Of a stretch of 64,000 nt of DNA, positions 45,199-53,709 are shown piece by piece. Positions within the stretch are counted from its first letter, which is position 1. Each line of letters starts with the position of its first letter. This DNA is from JAFGXF01 sp963732595 (lineage in GTDB: Bacteria; Chloroflexota; Anaerolineae; Anaerolineales; Anaerolineaceae). The notes under the pieces are model-generated. The model ran no database searches. It saw nothing but the letters and a program-made list of their open reading frames with translations, and was not told the DNA's origin. The stretch spans positions 1,674,001 through 1,738,000 of the forward strand of contig CAVSZZ010000002.1 in assembly GCA_963732595.1 (NCBI GenBank), in the 5' to 3' direction. The position numbers and the translations under genes were made by a program.

Positions 45199-46668
45199 GT
45201 GACACAACCTTCTAAAACTGCCCGTTCGGTAGGCGAGACCCTGCGCCATGCGCGCGAAGACCAGAACCTGACCCTCGAGCAGGTTTCCCGGGATATCCAC
45301 ATCCGCGCCCGCTTTCTGGAAGCCCTGGAAGCCACCGATATGCATGCTTTACCCTCCCTGGCGCAATCCCGTGGCTTTCTGCGCCTGTATGCCGAACACC
45401 TCGGTCTGGATGCCCAACCTCTGCTGGAGCGTTGGCAGCAAATTCTGAATACTCCGATCGTCCCTGGAACGAATTCGGTGCCCACCGTAACCAAACCGGT
45501 CGGGCTGGGTGGACTAATCAAAAGCTTCGTGAAGCATCCATCGCCCATTGGAACGGAAAAACCCGGCGCGACTTCGCAAGGCGGGGAACCGGAGTTGCCC
45601 GATTCTGAAAGGATGTTCACCGAAATAGCCAGGAAGCTGGTTCACCAGCGTGAAGCAGCGGAAATGAGTTTTGAAGAGGCGGCCCTGCTCTCCAGGATCA
45701 AGCCGCAAACGCTGCTTTTGATCGAAAAGATGGATATGCAGGAATTACCGTCACCGGTGATCGTGCGCGGATTGCTGCTCACGTATGCCGATACGATCCA
45801 CATGGATCGTGAGGAATTGCTCTCGCTCTTTGCAGATGCATTGCAAGCCCGCCGGGATGAACGAAATGCCAGGCAGAATCGTCAGAAGCATCCCGAATCC
45901 CAGGTATCCAAAGGACCGTTGATAGCGATCGACACGAAGCGATTCAAGCAGATAAACATGAGAGCTTGGGCTGCGCGCCTGGTCGAACGTTTTCCATTCC
46001 TAAAGAAATACTTCAATTTTGACCTACTGGCCGGCGGTTTCCTGGTGATCGTGCTGGCGGTGGTCATTATCTGGGCTGCCGCTTCCACGCTGTCGCTCTC
46101 CAGCCAGCAGACATTCGCCCAGGCGACGCTGCCCGGACGCTCCGAGATCCTCGCCGCCGGACCGATGGATGTCACCCCACAGGAATCGCAGCTGAGCGCC
46201 ACCCCCACCCTGCTGCAGGAAATGGCTCCCAGTCCGGATGCCGGTATCACAAGTGCTGCCGTGGAAGCCAACCCGGGACAGGTAACTTACCTGGTCACCC
46301 TGCCAGCCAATGCGGATGCCGCTTTCCGGTTGACGGTGCGGCCACTTCAGACCGCTTTCGTCCAGGTATGGGTGGATGACCGGTTGGCATTCCGTGGACG
46401 CATGGCTCCCGGGGCAGATTATCCCTTCAATGCCAACCGCCGGGTGGAATTCCTGACTGGAGATGCCAGCGCGCTGCAGTTGTTCTTTAATTCAACGGAC
46501 CTGGGGATCATGGGCATCCCGGGAGAAGTGATTCATCTCGTCTTCACCATCCGCGGGGCACAAACCATCACGCCGACCGTGACCATGACCTACACACCGA
46601 CCAAACGTCCGACGCTGACTTTGCGACCGACGACCACCAAGAGGCCCACCCTGACGCCTGTACCATGA
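45199..46668 (+). CDS. RodZ-like protein with two HTH domains and C-terminal DUF4115
   Basis: From GTG 45199 the protein has 489 residues. A RodZ-type HTH (SVGETLRHAREDQNLTLEQV, ending RGFLRLYAEHLGLD) is followed by a second one (IARKLVHQREAAEMSFEEAA, ending RGLLLTYADTIHMD). One TM segment lies at about 274-297. The outer part carries a DUF4115-like beta domain (FVQVWVDDRLAFRGRM, IHLVFTIRG) and a Thr/Pro/Arg-rich tail. RodZ links MreB to the envelope and sets rod shape. The tandem HTH is unusual; standard RodZ has one. Its stop overlaps the rimO start as ATGA, so the two are coupled. Confidence 0.82.
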   Translation: MTQPSKTARSVGETLRHAREDQNLTLEQVSRDIHIRARFLEALEATDMHALPSLAQSRGFLRLYAEHLGLDAQPLLERWQQILNTPIVPGTNSVPTVTKPVGLGGLIKSFVKHPSPIGTEKPGATSQGGEPELPDSERMFTEIARKLVHQREAAEMSFEEAALLSRIKPQTLLLIEKMDMQELPSPVIVRGLLLTYADTIHMDREELLSLFADALQARRDERNARQNRQKHPESQVSKGPLIAIDTKRFKQINMRAWAARLVERFPFLKKYFNFDLLAGGFLVIVLAVVIIWAAASTLSLSSQQTFAQATLPGRSEILAAGPMDVTPQESQLSATPTLLQEMAPSPDAGITSAAVEANPGQVTYLVTLPANADAAFRLTVRPLQTAFVQVWVDDRLAFRGRMAPGADYPFNANRRVEFLTGDASALQLFFNSTDLGIMGIPGEVIHLVFTIRGAQTITPTVTMTYTPTKRPTLTLRPTTTKRPTLTPVP

Positions 46669-47999
46669 AGAAAAAAACCTTTTACCTGGAATCACTCGGC
46701 TGTGCCAAGAACACAGTCGATTCTGACTCGATGTCGGAATTAATGCAACAAGCAGGCTATCGTGCGGTGGCAAAACCATCCCAGGCGGAAGTCCTGATCG
46801 TGAACACTTGTGGATTCATCGCCGCTGCCCGGGAAGAGTCCTTCGGTGTCCTTCGGGAACTGGTGGAACAGAAACGCCCCGGGCAAAAACTGATCGCAGC
46901 CGGCTGCTTGACTGAAAGGTACCGCCAGGCTGTGGTTGAGCAGGTGCCGGGTATCGATGGCATCCTGAGCACTCGCCGTTGGATGGATATCCTGGAGGTT
47001 GTAGAAAAACTGCAGAGCGGGCGCAGCCATGCCCTTTACCAGCTGCCGGAAGTACCGGCTCTCAGCCGGGAAGAGAGGGGTGTCCTGCGGGCAGCCGTTC
47101 AGGGCAGCAGTGCCTATCTCAAGATTGCAGATGGCTGCCGGCGAGGTTGTGCTTTTTGCGCCATTCCGCTGATCAAGGGACCGGCAGTCAGCCGGACTCC
47201 AGATGCCATTCTGGCAGAAGCCCGCAGCCTGGTTGCTGGTGGCATCCGCGAACTCATTTTGATCGCCCAGGATACAACCGATTACGGCTCTGACCTCGGG
47301 ATGAAGGACGGCCTGGCGATATTGCTCGAGAGACTCCTCCCGGTGGTTCCGGACCTGCCTTGGTTGCGCTTGTTGTATACCTTCCCGGGATTTGTTACTC
47401 CGCGCCTGGTGGATGTGATGGCGTCCAATCCGCGAATTCTGCCGTACCTGGATATCCCCCTGCAGCACGCCGACCCCGGCATCCTGCGAGCCATGAAACG
47501 CCCTTCAGACATGGACGGAGTCCGCCGGCTGATCTCCGGCATGCGCGAGCGTTTGCCAGATGTGGCCATCCGCAGCACTTTCATCGTGGGCTATCCTGGC
47601 GAAGGAGAACGTGAATTCCAGATCCTGTTGGATTTTCTGGCCGAAGTTCGCCTCGACCACGTGGGCGCTTTTACTTTCTCCTATGAAGAAGGGACTCCTT
47701 CACAACCGTTGGGGGATCCGATCCCGGCTAAGGTTAAATTGGAACGCCTGGAGCGATTGATGACTCTTCAGGCGGATATCTCGCTCGCAAAAAACCAGGC
47801 TTTTATCGGCAGGACACTTGATGTCCTGATCGAGGGAGTGGATGAGAAGCAGGCCATCTCCATCGGACGCTCCTACCGGGATGCGCCCGAGATCGACGGG
47901 CTGGTGATCGTGGAAGGCAATCTGCCGGTTGGCGAGCTCGCTAGGGTTTACATTAGCGGCGCACTGACTCACGACTTGACCGGCCGGATCGCGCATTAA
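46665..47999 (+). CDS. rimO: Ribosomal protein S12 methylthiotransferase RimO
   Basis: The 444-residue protein is a full-length methylthiotransferase. The N-terminal cluster cysteines are in LESLGCAKNTVDSD, IVNTCGFI and AAGCLTERY. The radical SAM cysteines are in DGCRRGCAFCAIP (C-x3-C-x2-C). A TRAM domain forms the end (about 375-440). The LGCAKNxVDS motif separates RimO from MiaB. RimO adds a methylthio group to Asp of ribosomal protein S12. ATG 46665 overlaps the stop of the RodZ-like gene. Confidence 0.95.
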   Translation: MKKKTFYLESLGCAKNTVDSDSMSELMQQAGYRAVAKPSQAEVLIVNTCGFIAAAREESFGVLRELVEQKRPGQKLIAAGCLTERYRQAVVEQVPGIDGILSTRRWMDILEVVEKLQSGRSHALYQLPEVPALSREERGVLRAAVQGSSAYLKIADGCRRGCAFCAIPLIKGPAVSRTPDAILAEARSLVAGGIRELILIAQDTTDYGSDLGMKDGLAILLERLLPVVPDLPWLRLLYTFPGFVTPRLVDVMASNPRILPYLDIPLQHADPGILRAMKRPSDMDGVRRLISGMRERLPDVAIRSTFIVGYPGEGEREFQILLDFLAEVRLDHVGAFTFSYEEGTPSQPLGDPIPAKVKLERLERLMTLQADISLAKNQAFIGRTLDVLIEGVDEKQAISIGRSYRDAPEIDGLVIVEGNLPVGELARVYISGALTHDLTGRIAH

Positions 48000-48022
48000 T
48001 TTACTAATCAGGGAAAAATGTG

Positions 48023-48706
48023 ATGGGACAAATAGGGTTGTTCATTCAGCAATCATACCGGGTGTTCGGATTGCTCGGTTGCATCGTGATCACGGTAGCG
48101 ATCGCCGGTACTGCGCTGGCTTATCGGGGAATCAAAGGTCAGCGATACTCATTTATGAACCACTATATCTCTGAACTGGGTGAGGTCGGAGTATCCGGCA
48201 AAGCCCGGCTATTTAATACCGGCATGATCATCTCCGGATTGTTGTTCATCCCATTCACACTCGGGCTTTGTATAACTCTGGGTGGTTTATGGGGTTTCCT
48301 GGGCGGATTGGCCGGTCTGTGGGCGGGTATCTCCTGCCTGATGGTGGGGGTCTATCCGATGAATAATCTCACGCCCCATTCTCACGCTGCGACCTCCTAT
48401 TTCCGAGGCGGTCTGGCAACCATTCTGTTTTTCAGCGTTGCCATCTTCCTTCAGAAACCTGGGCAGGCGGTCATCTCGCCCTGGGTCAATGTGGTCGGGA
48501 TCATGGCGATCATCAGTTACGCCTCTTTCATTGTATTATCAGCAAGACAGAAACCACATGCTGATCAGGAAGTGGGGGAAGGTGAGCCGATGATTGAAGA
48601 ACGGCCACAGTATGGGATCATGCCGATCATCGAATGGCTGATCTTCTTCACAACCCTCGTGTGGTTCGTGGTGATCGCGATGTTTGCTAAAACACCGATG
48701 CCATGA
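48023..48706 (+). CDS. DUF998 family membrane protein
   Basis: The 227-residue protein has six or seven TM segments. The stretch FMNHYISELGEVGVSGKARL between the first two segments and GVYPMNNLTPHSHAATSYF in the middle are typical of DUF998. No function is established. It follows rimO by 23 nt and may be cotranscribed. ATG 48023 is chosen over the GTG at 48020. Confidence 0.82.
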   Translation: MGQIGLFIQQSYRVFGLLGCIVITVAIAGTALAYRGIKGQRYSFMNHYISELGEVGVSGKARLFNTGMIISGLLFIPFTLGLCITLGGLWGFLGGLAGLWAGISCLMVGVYPMNNLTPHSHAATSYFRGGLATILFFSVAIFLQKPGQAVISPWVNVVGIMAIISYASFIVLSARQKPHADQEVGEGEPMIEERPQYGIMPIIEWLIFFTTLVWFVVIAMFAKTPMP

Positions 48707-48745
48707 TTCTCCCCGGATAAAATATATTTAATAAGTAAATTGACT

Positions 48746-48774
48746 TGACAGGGCATCATAATCTTCGTATAATC
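48746..48774 (+). promoter_or_regulatory. Consensus sigma-70-type promoter of the DoxX gene
   Basis: Perfect TTGACA (48746-48751), 17-bp spacer, perfect TATAAT (48769-48774). It predicts high constitutive expression. The UTR of about 40 nt is AT-rich. Confidence 0.85.
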
Positions 48775-48819
48775 ATGATAAATAAGATAATAAATATTAT
48801 AATATATGGGAGCATTTCG

Positions 48820-49398
48820 ATGGCGATTACAAAACAAAAGTTTTCCGTTGGAAATTTGAAATCAGCACCGTTTATCGATTTCCTTTTCTCCAGTCCCAAA
48901 ATGGCTTGGTTATGGCTGATCGTGCGGGTTTGGCTGGGGTACCAGTGGATCACATCCGGATACGGCAAGCTGACCAACCCCGGTTGGATGGAAGGTGGAG
49001 CAGCCCTCAAGGGATTCCTGGGTTTTTCAATCCAGACTGCCCAGGCAGCTGAATCCCATCCACCCATTGCTTATAAGTGGTACCTGAGCTTTCTGCAAGG
49101 TATCGTGGATAGCGGTGCCTACACCTGGATGGCAAAGCTGGTCGCGGTGGGCGAATTCCTGATCGGCATCGCATTGGTCCTGGGTCTGTTCACTGCCGCA
49201 GCTGCTTTCTTCAGTGGTTTCATGGTTTGGAACTTCGCCCTGGCTGGAACGGCTGGCGTGGCCCCCATGTTCCTGTTGTTATCCGTCCTGCTGGTGGCTG
49301 CCTGGCGAATTGCCGGGTTGTGGGGTCTGGATCGGTTCCGCTTTGAATATGTCGGGACGCCCTGGCAACCGGGCAAGTGGTTCACAAAAAAGAAATAA
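48820..49398 (+). CDS. DoxX family membrane protein
   Basis: The 192-residue protein has four main TM segments and the DoxX features RVWLGYQWITSGYGKLTNP, AVGEFLIGIALVLGLFTAAA and a C-terminal GLDRFRF. DoxX/DoxD proteins were first described as subunits of a thiosulfate:quinone oxidoreductase, and most family members have no known function. GGGAG before the ATG 48820. The promoter upstream is the only perfect consensus seen in the window, so the protein may be abundant. Confidence 0.87.
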   Translation: MAITKQKFSVGNLKSAPFIDFLFSSPKMAWLWLIVRVWLGYQWITSGYGKLTNPGWMEGGAALKGFLGFSIQTAQAAESHPPIAYKWYLSFLQGIVDSGAYTWMAKLVAVGEFLIGIALVLGLFTAAAAFFSGFMVWNFALAGTAGVAPMFLLLSVLLVAAWRIAGLWGLDRFRFEYVGTPWQPGKWFTKKK

Positions 49399-49451
49399 AC
49401 GACTTGCGATGTGATTTGGTGCAAGCAAGCGGTGCATCAGGTACCTTAATC

Positions 49452-49483
49452 AAAAGAGGATGGATCAAGGTCCATCCTCTTTT
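49452..49483. terminator. Bidirectional terminator between DoxX and TPR genes
   Basis: 13-bp arms AAAAGAGGATGGA and TCCATCCTCTTTT with loop TCAAGG. Convergent genes end on each side. Confidence 0.9.
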
Positions 49484-49504
49484 CATTTGCAACTTTATCC
49501 TGAC

Positions 49505-50545
49505 TCAGGGTGTCAGGGGTGTTTCCTGGGGGGTAAAGGGGGTCTCACCTGGAACGAAGGGTGTTTCGACGGGGGTCGTCAAAGTGGGCGTTGCGATCGA
49601 TGCGATACATTTAAGACGTGTATCATCGTGTTTATTCTGCAAGGTGCTATCCGAACGGATGTTAAGACCTTCTTCATAAAAATCCATGGCTGCGCAGTAA
49701 TCCTGCTCCTGTAATTTAGCATCCCCCAATGCGATCAAACCAACCCTCAGGCGTTCACCGGATGTATAGTTGCTGCCATCGCGGATGCCCGGAAGCATGT
49801 TGTACACCTGTTTCATCCAATAAACCATCTTTTCCCAATCGACCTTCCACCAGCGGGCAGCCGTCTTGTACATGCCAACCCAGGTCCGGTATCCTTCGGC
49901 ATCCTTGTCAATCGGGCCGTATTGCTCGGCCATCGCCAGGTTATACATACCTTGTTCGAGCTTGCCATTCTTAAGCATGTTGTCCACGCCCAGGTACCGC
50001 AAGGCGATATAGTACATGCCATCCACGTCCACGGTCTGGTATCCGAGGTCTTCCTCGCGTAAACGGTCCATGACTTCGATGGCAGCCGCCCATTCCTGCT
50101 GTGCAAGATATTCTTTCGCCTGGTTGAACAGCGCTTCGGAGCCCTTGATATTCGAAGGCACCACCACCGCTGGTGCGCCGGGCGTCGGTGTGGCAGTTGC
50201 CCTCATCGCCAGTTCAACTTTTGACAGCTGGTCCACGATGCCGGGATAATTGGGATCAAGTTCGGCGACATAGACGAAACGTTGCTTTGCCTGCAGGAAA
50301 TTACCTTCGCGCATATCAACCAATCCGCGTTCGAATTGTTGTGCGGCTTTGTAAGTGCGCATGCTGATTTCCTGTTGCCTGCGTTGGCCGAGACCGACTT
50401 GATAACCGGCAAATCCGGATAAGGTGTCGATCAGCAAAATACCGGCAATGCCGAGCAGAATCAGGCGGCCCAATCTGCGTTTAGGTTTGGCAGGCTGCGC
50501 TGGCTTGTTATCCAGAGTCTCTTCCAGAGGGAATTCTTCGCTCAT
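49505..50545 (-). CDS. Membrane-anchored TPR protein with TP-rich tail
   Basis: The 346-residue protein has a short cytoplasmic N-terminus, one TM segment (about 27-47) and an outer helical part with TPR-like units (FERGLVDMREGNFLQAKQRF, FNQAKEYLAQQEWAAAIEVM, KLQEQDYCAAMDFYEEGLN). The end is a repeated Thr-Pro tail (TPFVPGETPFTPQETPLTP). TATAAT 7 nt before the ATG suggests leaderless expression. It may scaffold a cell-envelope complex; partner unknown. Confidence 0.75.
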   Translation of the reverse strand: MSEEFPLEETLDNKPAQPAKPKRRLGRLILLGIAGILLIDTLSGFAGYQVGLGQRRQQEISMRTYKAAQQFERGLVDMREGNFLQAKQRFVYVAELDPNYPGIVDQLSKVELAMRATATPTPGAPAVVVPSNIKGSEALFNQAKEYLAQQEWAAAIEVMDRLREEDLGYQTVDVDGMYYIALRYLGVDNMLKNGKLEQGMYNLAMAEQYGPIDKDAEGYRTWVGMYKTAARWWKVDWEKMVYWMKQVYNMLPGIRDGSNYTSGERLRVGLIALGDAKLQEQDYCAAMDFYEEGLNIRSDSTLQNKHDDTRLKCIASIATPTLTTPVETPFVPGETPFTPQETPLTP

Positions 50546-50552
50546 GGCGTGT

Positions 50553-50558
50553 ATTATA
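50553..50558 (-). promoter_or_regulatory. -10 box of a likely leaderless promoter
   Basis: Perfect TATAAT on the minus strand, 7 nt before the ATG at 50545. Confidence 0.6.
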
Positions 50559-50582
50559 CCTTATACCGTTTTTGGCCGTATT

Positions 50583-51437
50583 TCACAGATAGGATTGGAT
50601 CATAAAGACCACCCAAACGAGCAGCGCCCCACCCAGCGTGCAGCATAGATTGACCATGTCATTATCCATACCCTCCCAACCGCGTAGTTTGATGGTCTGT
50701 GTGCCGCAATTGTGAAGTGGATGATGTTCTGTTTCTTTTTGACAGGTTGGGCAGAGATAAATGCTTTGCAATGTCGCTCCGAGCAATGAATCGATCAAAC
50801 TACCGGTCAAGCCGGCACAGGTCACCAGAAGGATGACCTGAAATGCGGCAAGCGGATGCGGAACATCCACCCAGGGCAATGCTGCCAGGAGAGCGATCAA
50901 CCCGGCTCCGGTGGTGGCTGATAGAAGACCCGCGGGAGAAACCGCCCCGGAGGACCCGACAGGGACCGCACGACCTGTTGTGATCAAACGTGGACTTCTT
51001 CTGGAAAGGACGCCCAATTCAGTCGCCCATGTATCGGCATTGGCGGCCGCCAGGCTGCCGGCGAAGGCCAGGTAAGCCCAGCCATTTGCAGCAAAACAAG
51101 CTTCACTGCAACCGATCAACTCGCGCTGGATCCAGGTGATCGTAAGGAACAGGGTTGCCACCCCGCCATTCGCGATGACCTGCCATGCATCCCGTTGTGA
51201 ACCTTTGGAGAATTTCTCATCGAGATGGAGTTTGTGTTTGCGGGCAAAACGCGAAAGCAGGTTGGAGCTGACGAAGAATCCGAGCATCAGGCAAGCCCAC
51301 GGCAGGCCGCCCAGTCCGAACACCAGCATACCCATGATCCCTGCAGCGAGCATTCCGGATCTGGATAGCATGTGCAATTTCCAGGCGGTTACCGATATGA
51401 GGATGGCGAGTACAGTTCCGAGAATGAATTGACTCAT
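50583..51437 (-). CDS. DUF92 family membrane protein (VTE6-like)
   Basis: The 284-residue protein has about six TM segments and the family features RSGMLAAGIMGMLVFGLGG, AANADTWATELGVLSRRSPR and GLTGSLIDSLLGATLQ. DUF92 includes plant VTE6 (phytyl-phosphate kinase) and TMEM19; a role as a CTP-type kinase for a prenyl or polyprenol phosphate is possible. A CPTCQKETEHHPLHNCGT stretch of Cys and His suggests a metal site. It lies 21 nt downstream of the PH-like gene on the same strand. Confidence 0.87.
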   Translation of the reverse strand: MSQFILGTVLAILISVTAWKLHMLSRSGMLAAGIMGMLVFGLGGLPWACLMLGFFVSSNLLSRFARKHKLHLDEKFSKGSQRDAWQVIANGGVATLFLTITWIQRELIGCSEACFAANGWAYLAFAGSLAAANADTWATELGVLSRRSPRLITTGRAVPVGSSGAVSPAGLLSATTGAGLIALLAALPWVDVPHPLAAFQVILLVTCAGLTGSLIDSLLGATLQSIYLCPTCQKETEHHPLHNCGTQTIKLRGWEGMDNDMVNLCCTLGGALLVWVVFMIQSYL

Positions 51438-51458
51438 TGGGTATCCCTGAGAGCGAGG

Positions 51459-52377
51459 TTATACGACGATAAAGATGACGCCGATGGTGAGGATGAATCC
51501 CAGGAGTGCAGAACAGCTCCACAGGGCGTAGGCCAGGGGTTTCTTCCCAGTCAGCCGGAAGAAATAGGAACCCATCAGCAAATCGGCCAGCCAGGCCAGG
51601 GCATTCAAGACAGGGAGCAGCAGCAGATGCTCGGGAGTGGAAGGCTCCAGGGTGGCTGCGCCGGATGGTGTGAAACCGAAATTAATACTTACCCAGTGTG
51701 GGGATCAGCGCAGTGACGATTGCCAGTAGGAGGATGCTTAAGCCCAGTCCTGCCAGGATCAACCAACGACCGGGCCGGTCCTGCCAGATCCTGCCCAAGA
51801 TGAAAGAAGGTTGGATCGATAGTGGCTGGATGGGAGTCAGGCTGCCCATTTCGCTGGCGTGTCGGAAGGAACTCATGAACCCGGTCAAGTCGTTGGGTGA
51901 AATGGCGAAAACCTTTTCTGGGGCGGCAACCAACAGCAGATTGGATGCATCGGCAGCCATGTATTCAACCGGACCAAGACCTTCAACCACTTTTGTGCCC
52001 AGGATGGCGCCTGCCCACCAGATGCGTGGCAATGGCAGATCAAACGCCAGATCGCTGGCAGGCCGCACCCACTCGATCTCTCCCGTTGGGATCTCCTCGC
52101 TGCGAAGACCCCATTTTAGTTTAAGACTCTCACGCCTAATCTCATAAACTGCGACGCCTAATGCATACATGCGGTAGATCAATAAAAGCACCAGCAGGCT
52201 CAGGAGCATTCCCACGATGATCCACAGGATCACTTCCAGCCCGGTTGTGGCGGCATAAGACAGATAAAAGGCCATGCCACCGGCCACCAGAAGGAGGGTT
52301 GCGGTCAAGCCCATTACCAGAAATCCATTTTTCCGGGCCGGCAAAAACGTTGTGACTGCGGGATTCTTTCTATCCAA
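51459..52377 (-). pseudogene. PH-domain-like membrane protein, one frameshift
   Basis: Two frames join into about 305 residues from a TTG start at 52377. The first holds two TM segments near the N-terminus, a beta-rich middle (RRESLKLKWGLRSEEIPTGE, VFAISPNDLTGFMSSF) like bacterial PH domains, and a TM segment ending ALIPTLGKY-stop at 51682. The second frame continues INFGFTPSGAATLEPSTPEH, LLLLPVLNALAWLADLLMGS and two more TM segments to a stop at 51459. With GG in place of GGG near 51690 the joined text reads IPTLVSINFGFTPSG. An overcalled G is likely. Confidence 0.68.
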
Positions 52378-52605
52378 GTTGGTTGGAATTTTATCAGACT
52401 TTATCAGTGAAGGTATCAGTCCTCAATGCACAGTTGCGGTCACTTTGCACTTCTGTAAGGTCTCAAAGCTCGCCAATGCTTGACTTTTTTTTCTTTTGAC
52501 GGTATTCTTTTTACTGATGACCTCTTGAAGCATATCAGTTTTTCACGTCGTGTGAAGAACTGTATGTCTGTCTTGTGTTTAATCATATCTGGATGAGAAA
52601 AACCT

Positions 52606-53709
52606 ATGAAACCATTCGGCAGACTACCCCAAAGACATCCTCAATTAACGACACTTGCCGTCCACCCACGGAAAAAAGGCCAGAGCCTGCTTGAATTTGC
52701 ACTGGTTTTACCGATCCTGCTGCTCCTGATCCTGGGTCTCATAGAAGTCGGGCGACTGATCTTCTTTTATGCCTCCGTCTTCAGCGCGACCCGCGAGGCG
52801 ACTCGTTATGGCGCAGCCGCTGGTAATAATGGCTCAGGGACACCCTACTACCTGGATGCGGTGGGGATTCGAGCGGCTGCCAAACGGGTGGGTTTCATGG
52901 CCGGGATCAAGGACAGCGATGTTACGATCTGGTACGACCTGGGGCCTGATGATGACCGCCCGATAAATCCCAATCCGTATCCCGAAGATATCACGACACC
53001 ATGGATGCGCGTCGTTGTCAGGGTATCCACGACCTTTTACCCGCTGGCACCGATTGTGAATTTTATTCAGATGCCGGTTACGTTTACCAATGCACGCACC
53101 ATTATGATGGAGATCGATGTATCGGGCATTCCACCCACTCCGACCGGCATGCCGACCAAGACCAAGAGCCCGACACCAACGAGGACGAAAACACCCACCA
53201 ACACACCGACGAATACACCGACCAATACGAGTACCCATACGCCAACCAGTACGCGGACACCCACCAGCACGATGACGCCGACCGTAACCAGGACGCCAAC
53301 CATCACCAGGACGCCGACCATTACCCGAACCTCCACGCCTACCGCGACCGCTACCGCAACACCGCTCTATTGCCCGGATCTTTATGCGGATTCCGGTATA
53401 CAATCTGGAATGAGTTACAGTTTTGCCATTCACAACACTTCCACATCTGATGTAACCCTGAGCAGTCTGGCCGTCTCCTGGGGTCCGTCAGGAACAACTT
53501 TACAACAGATCATGATGGGCGGTAACGCTATCCTGACGCCATCCGGTGGTGCGTTATCACCTGTAATAACGTCCACTTTTGATACCGGTGCTGATCTGGT
53601 CATCCCGGCAGGTTCGACCGTAACCCTGACAATAACCTTCTCGTCAGAGACTTTTTCAATGCAATTCATCCGACTGACCTTTACACCCGATGGCTGCCAG
53701 GTGCCATAG
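52606..53709 (+). CDS. TadE-like pilin-related protein with Thr-Pro linker
   Basis: The 367-residue protein has the TadE N-terminus GQSLLEFALVLPILLLLILG with the Glu that precedes the hydrophobic helix, as in type IV pilin-related proteins. After a globular part (60-160), a linker of about 80 residues made of TPT, TNT and TRT units follows. The last 110 residues are a beta-sandwich-like domain (FAIHNTSTSDVTLSSLAVSW, FDTGADLVIPAGSTVTLT). Likely exported and held by the N-terminal helix. First in a Tad cluster, directly followed by 53710. Confidence 0.82.
   Translation: MKPFGRLPQRHPQLTTLAVHPRKKGQSLLEFALVLPILLLLILGLIEVGRLIFFYASVFSATREATRYGAAAGNNGSGTPYYLDAVGIRAAAKRVGFMAGIKDSDVTIWYDLGPDDDRPINPNPYPEDITTPWMRVVVRVSTTFYPLAPIVNFIQMPVTFTNARTIMMEIDVSGIPPTPTGMPTKTKSPTPTRTKTPTNTPTNTPTNTSTHTPTSTRTPTSTMTPTVTRTPTITRTPTITRTSTPTATATATPLYCPDLYADSGIQSGMSYSFAIHNTSTSDVTLSSLAVSWGPSGTTLQQIMMGGNAILTPSGGALSPVITSTFDTGADLVIPAGSTVTLTITFSSETFSMQFIRLTFTPDGCQVP

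Noticed and set aside
52542..52556. TTCAC-N5-GTGAA inverted repeat upstream of the TadE gene
   Set aside because: The arms are only 5 bp and no clear promoter overlaps them, so an operator is not supported.
53160..53370. Short tandem DNA repeats resembling a CRISPR or minisatellite
   Set aside because: They are the codons of a Thr-Pro linker in frame within the TadE-like gene; no spacers of constant length exist.
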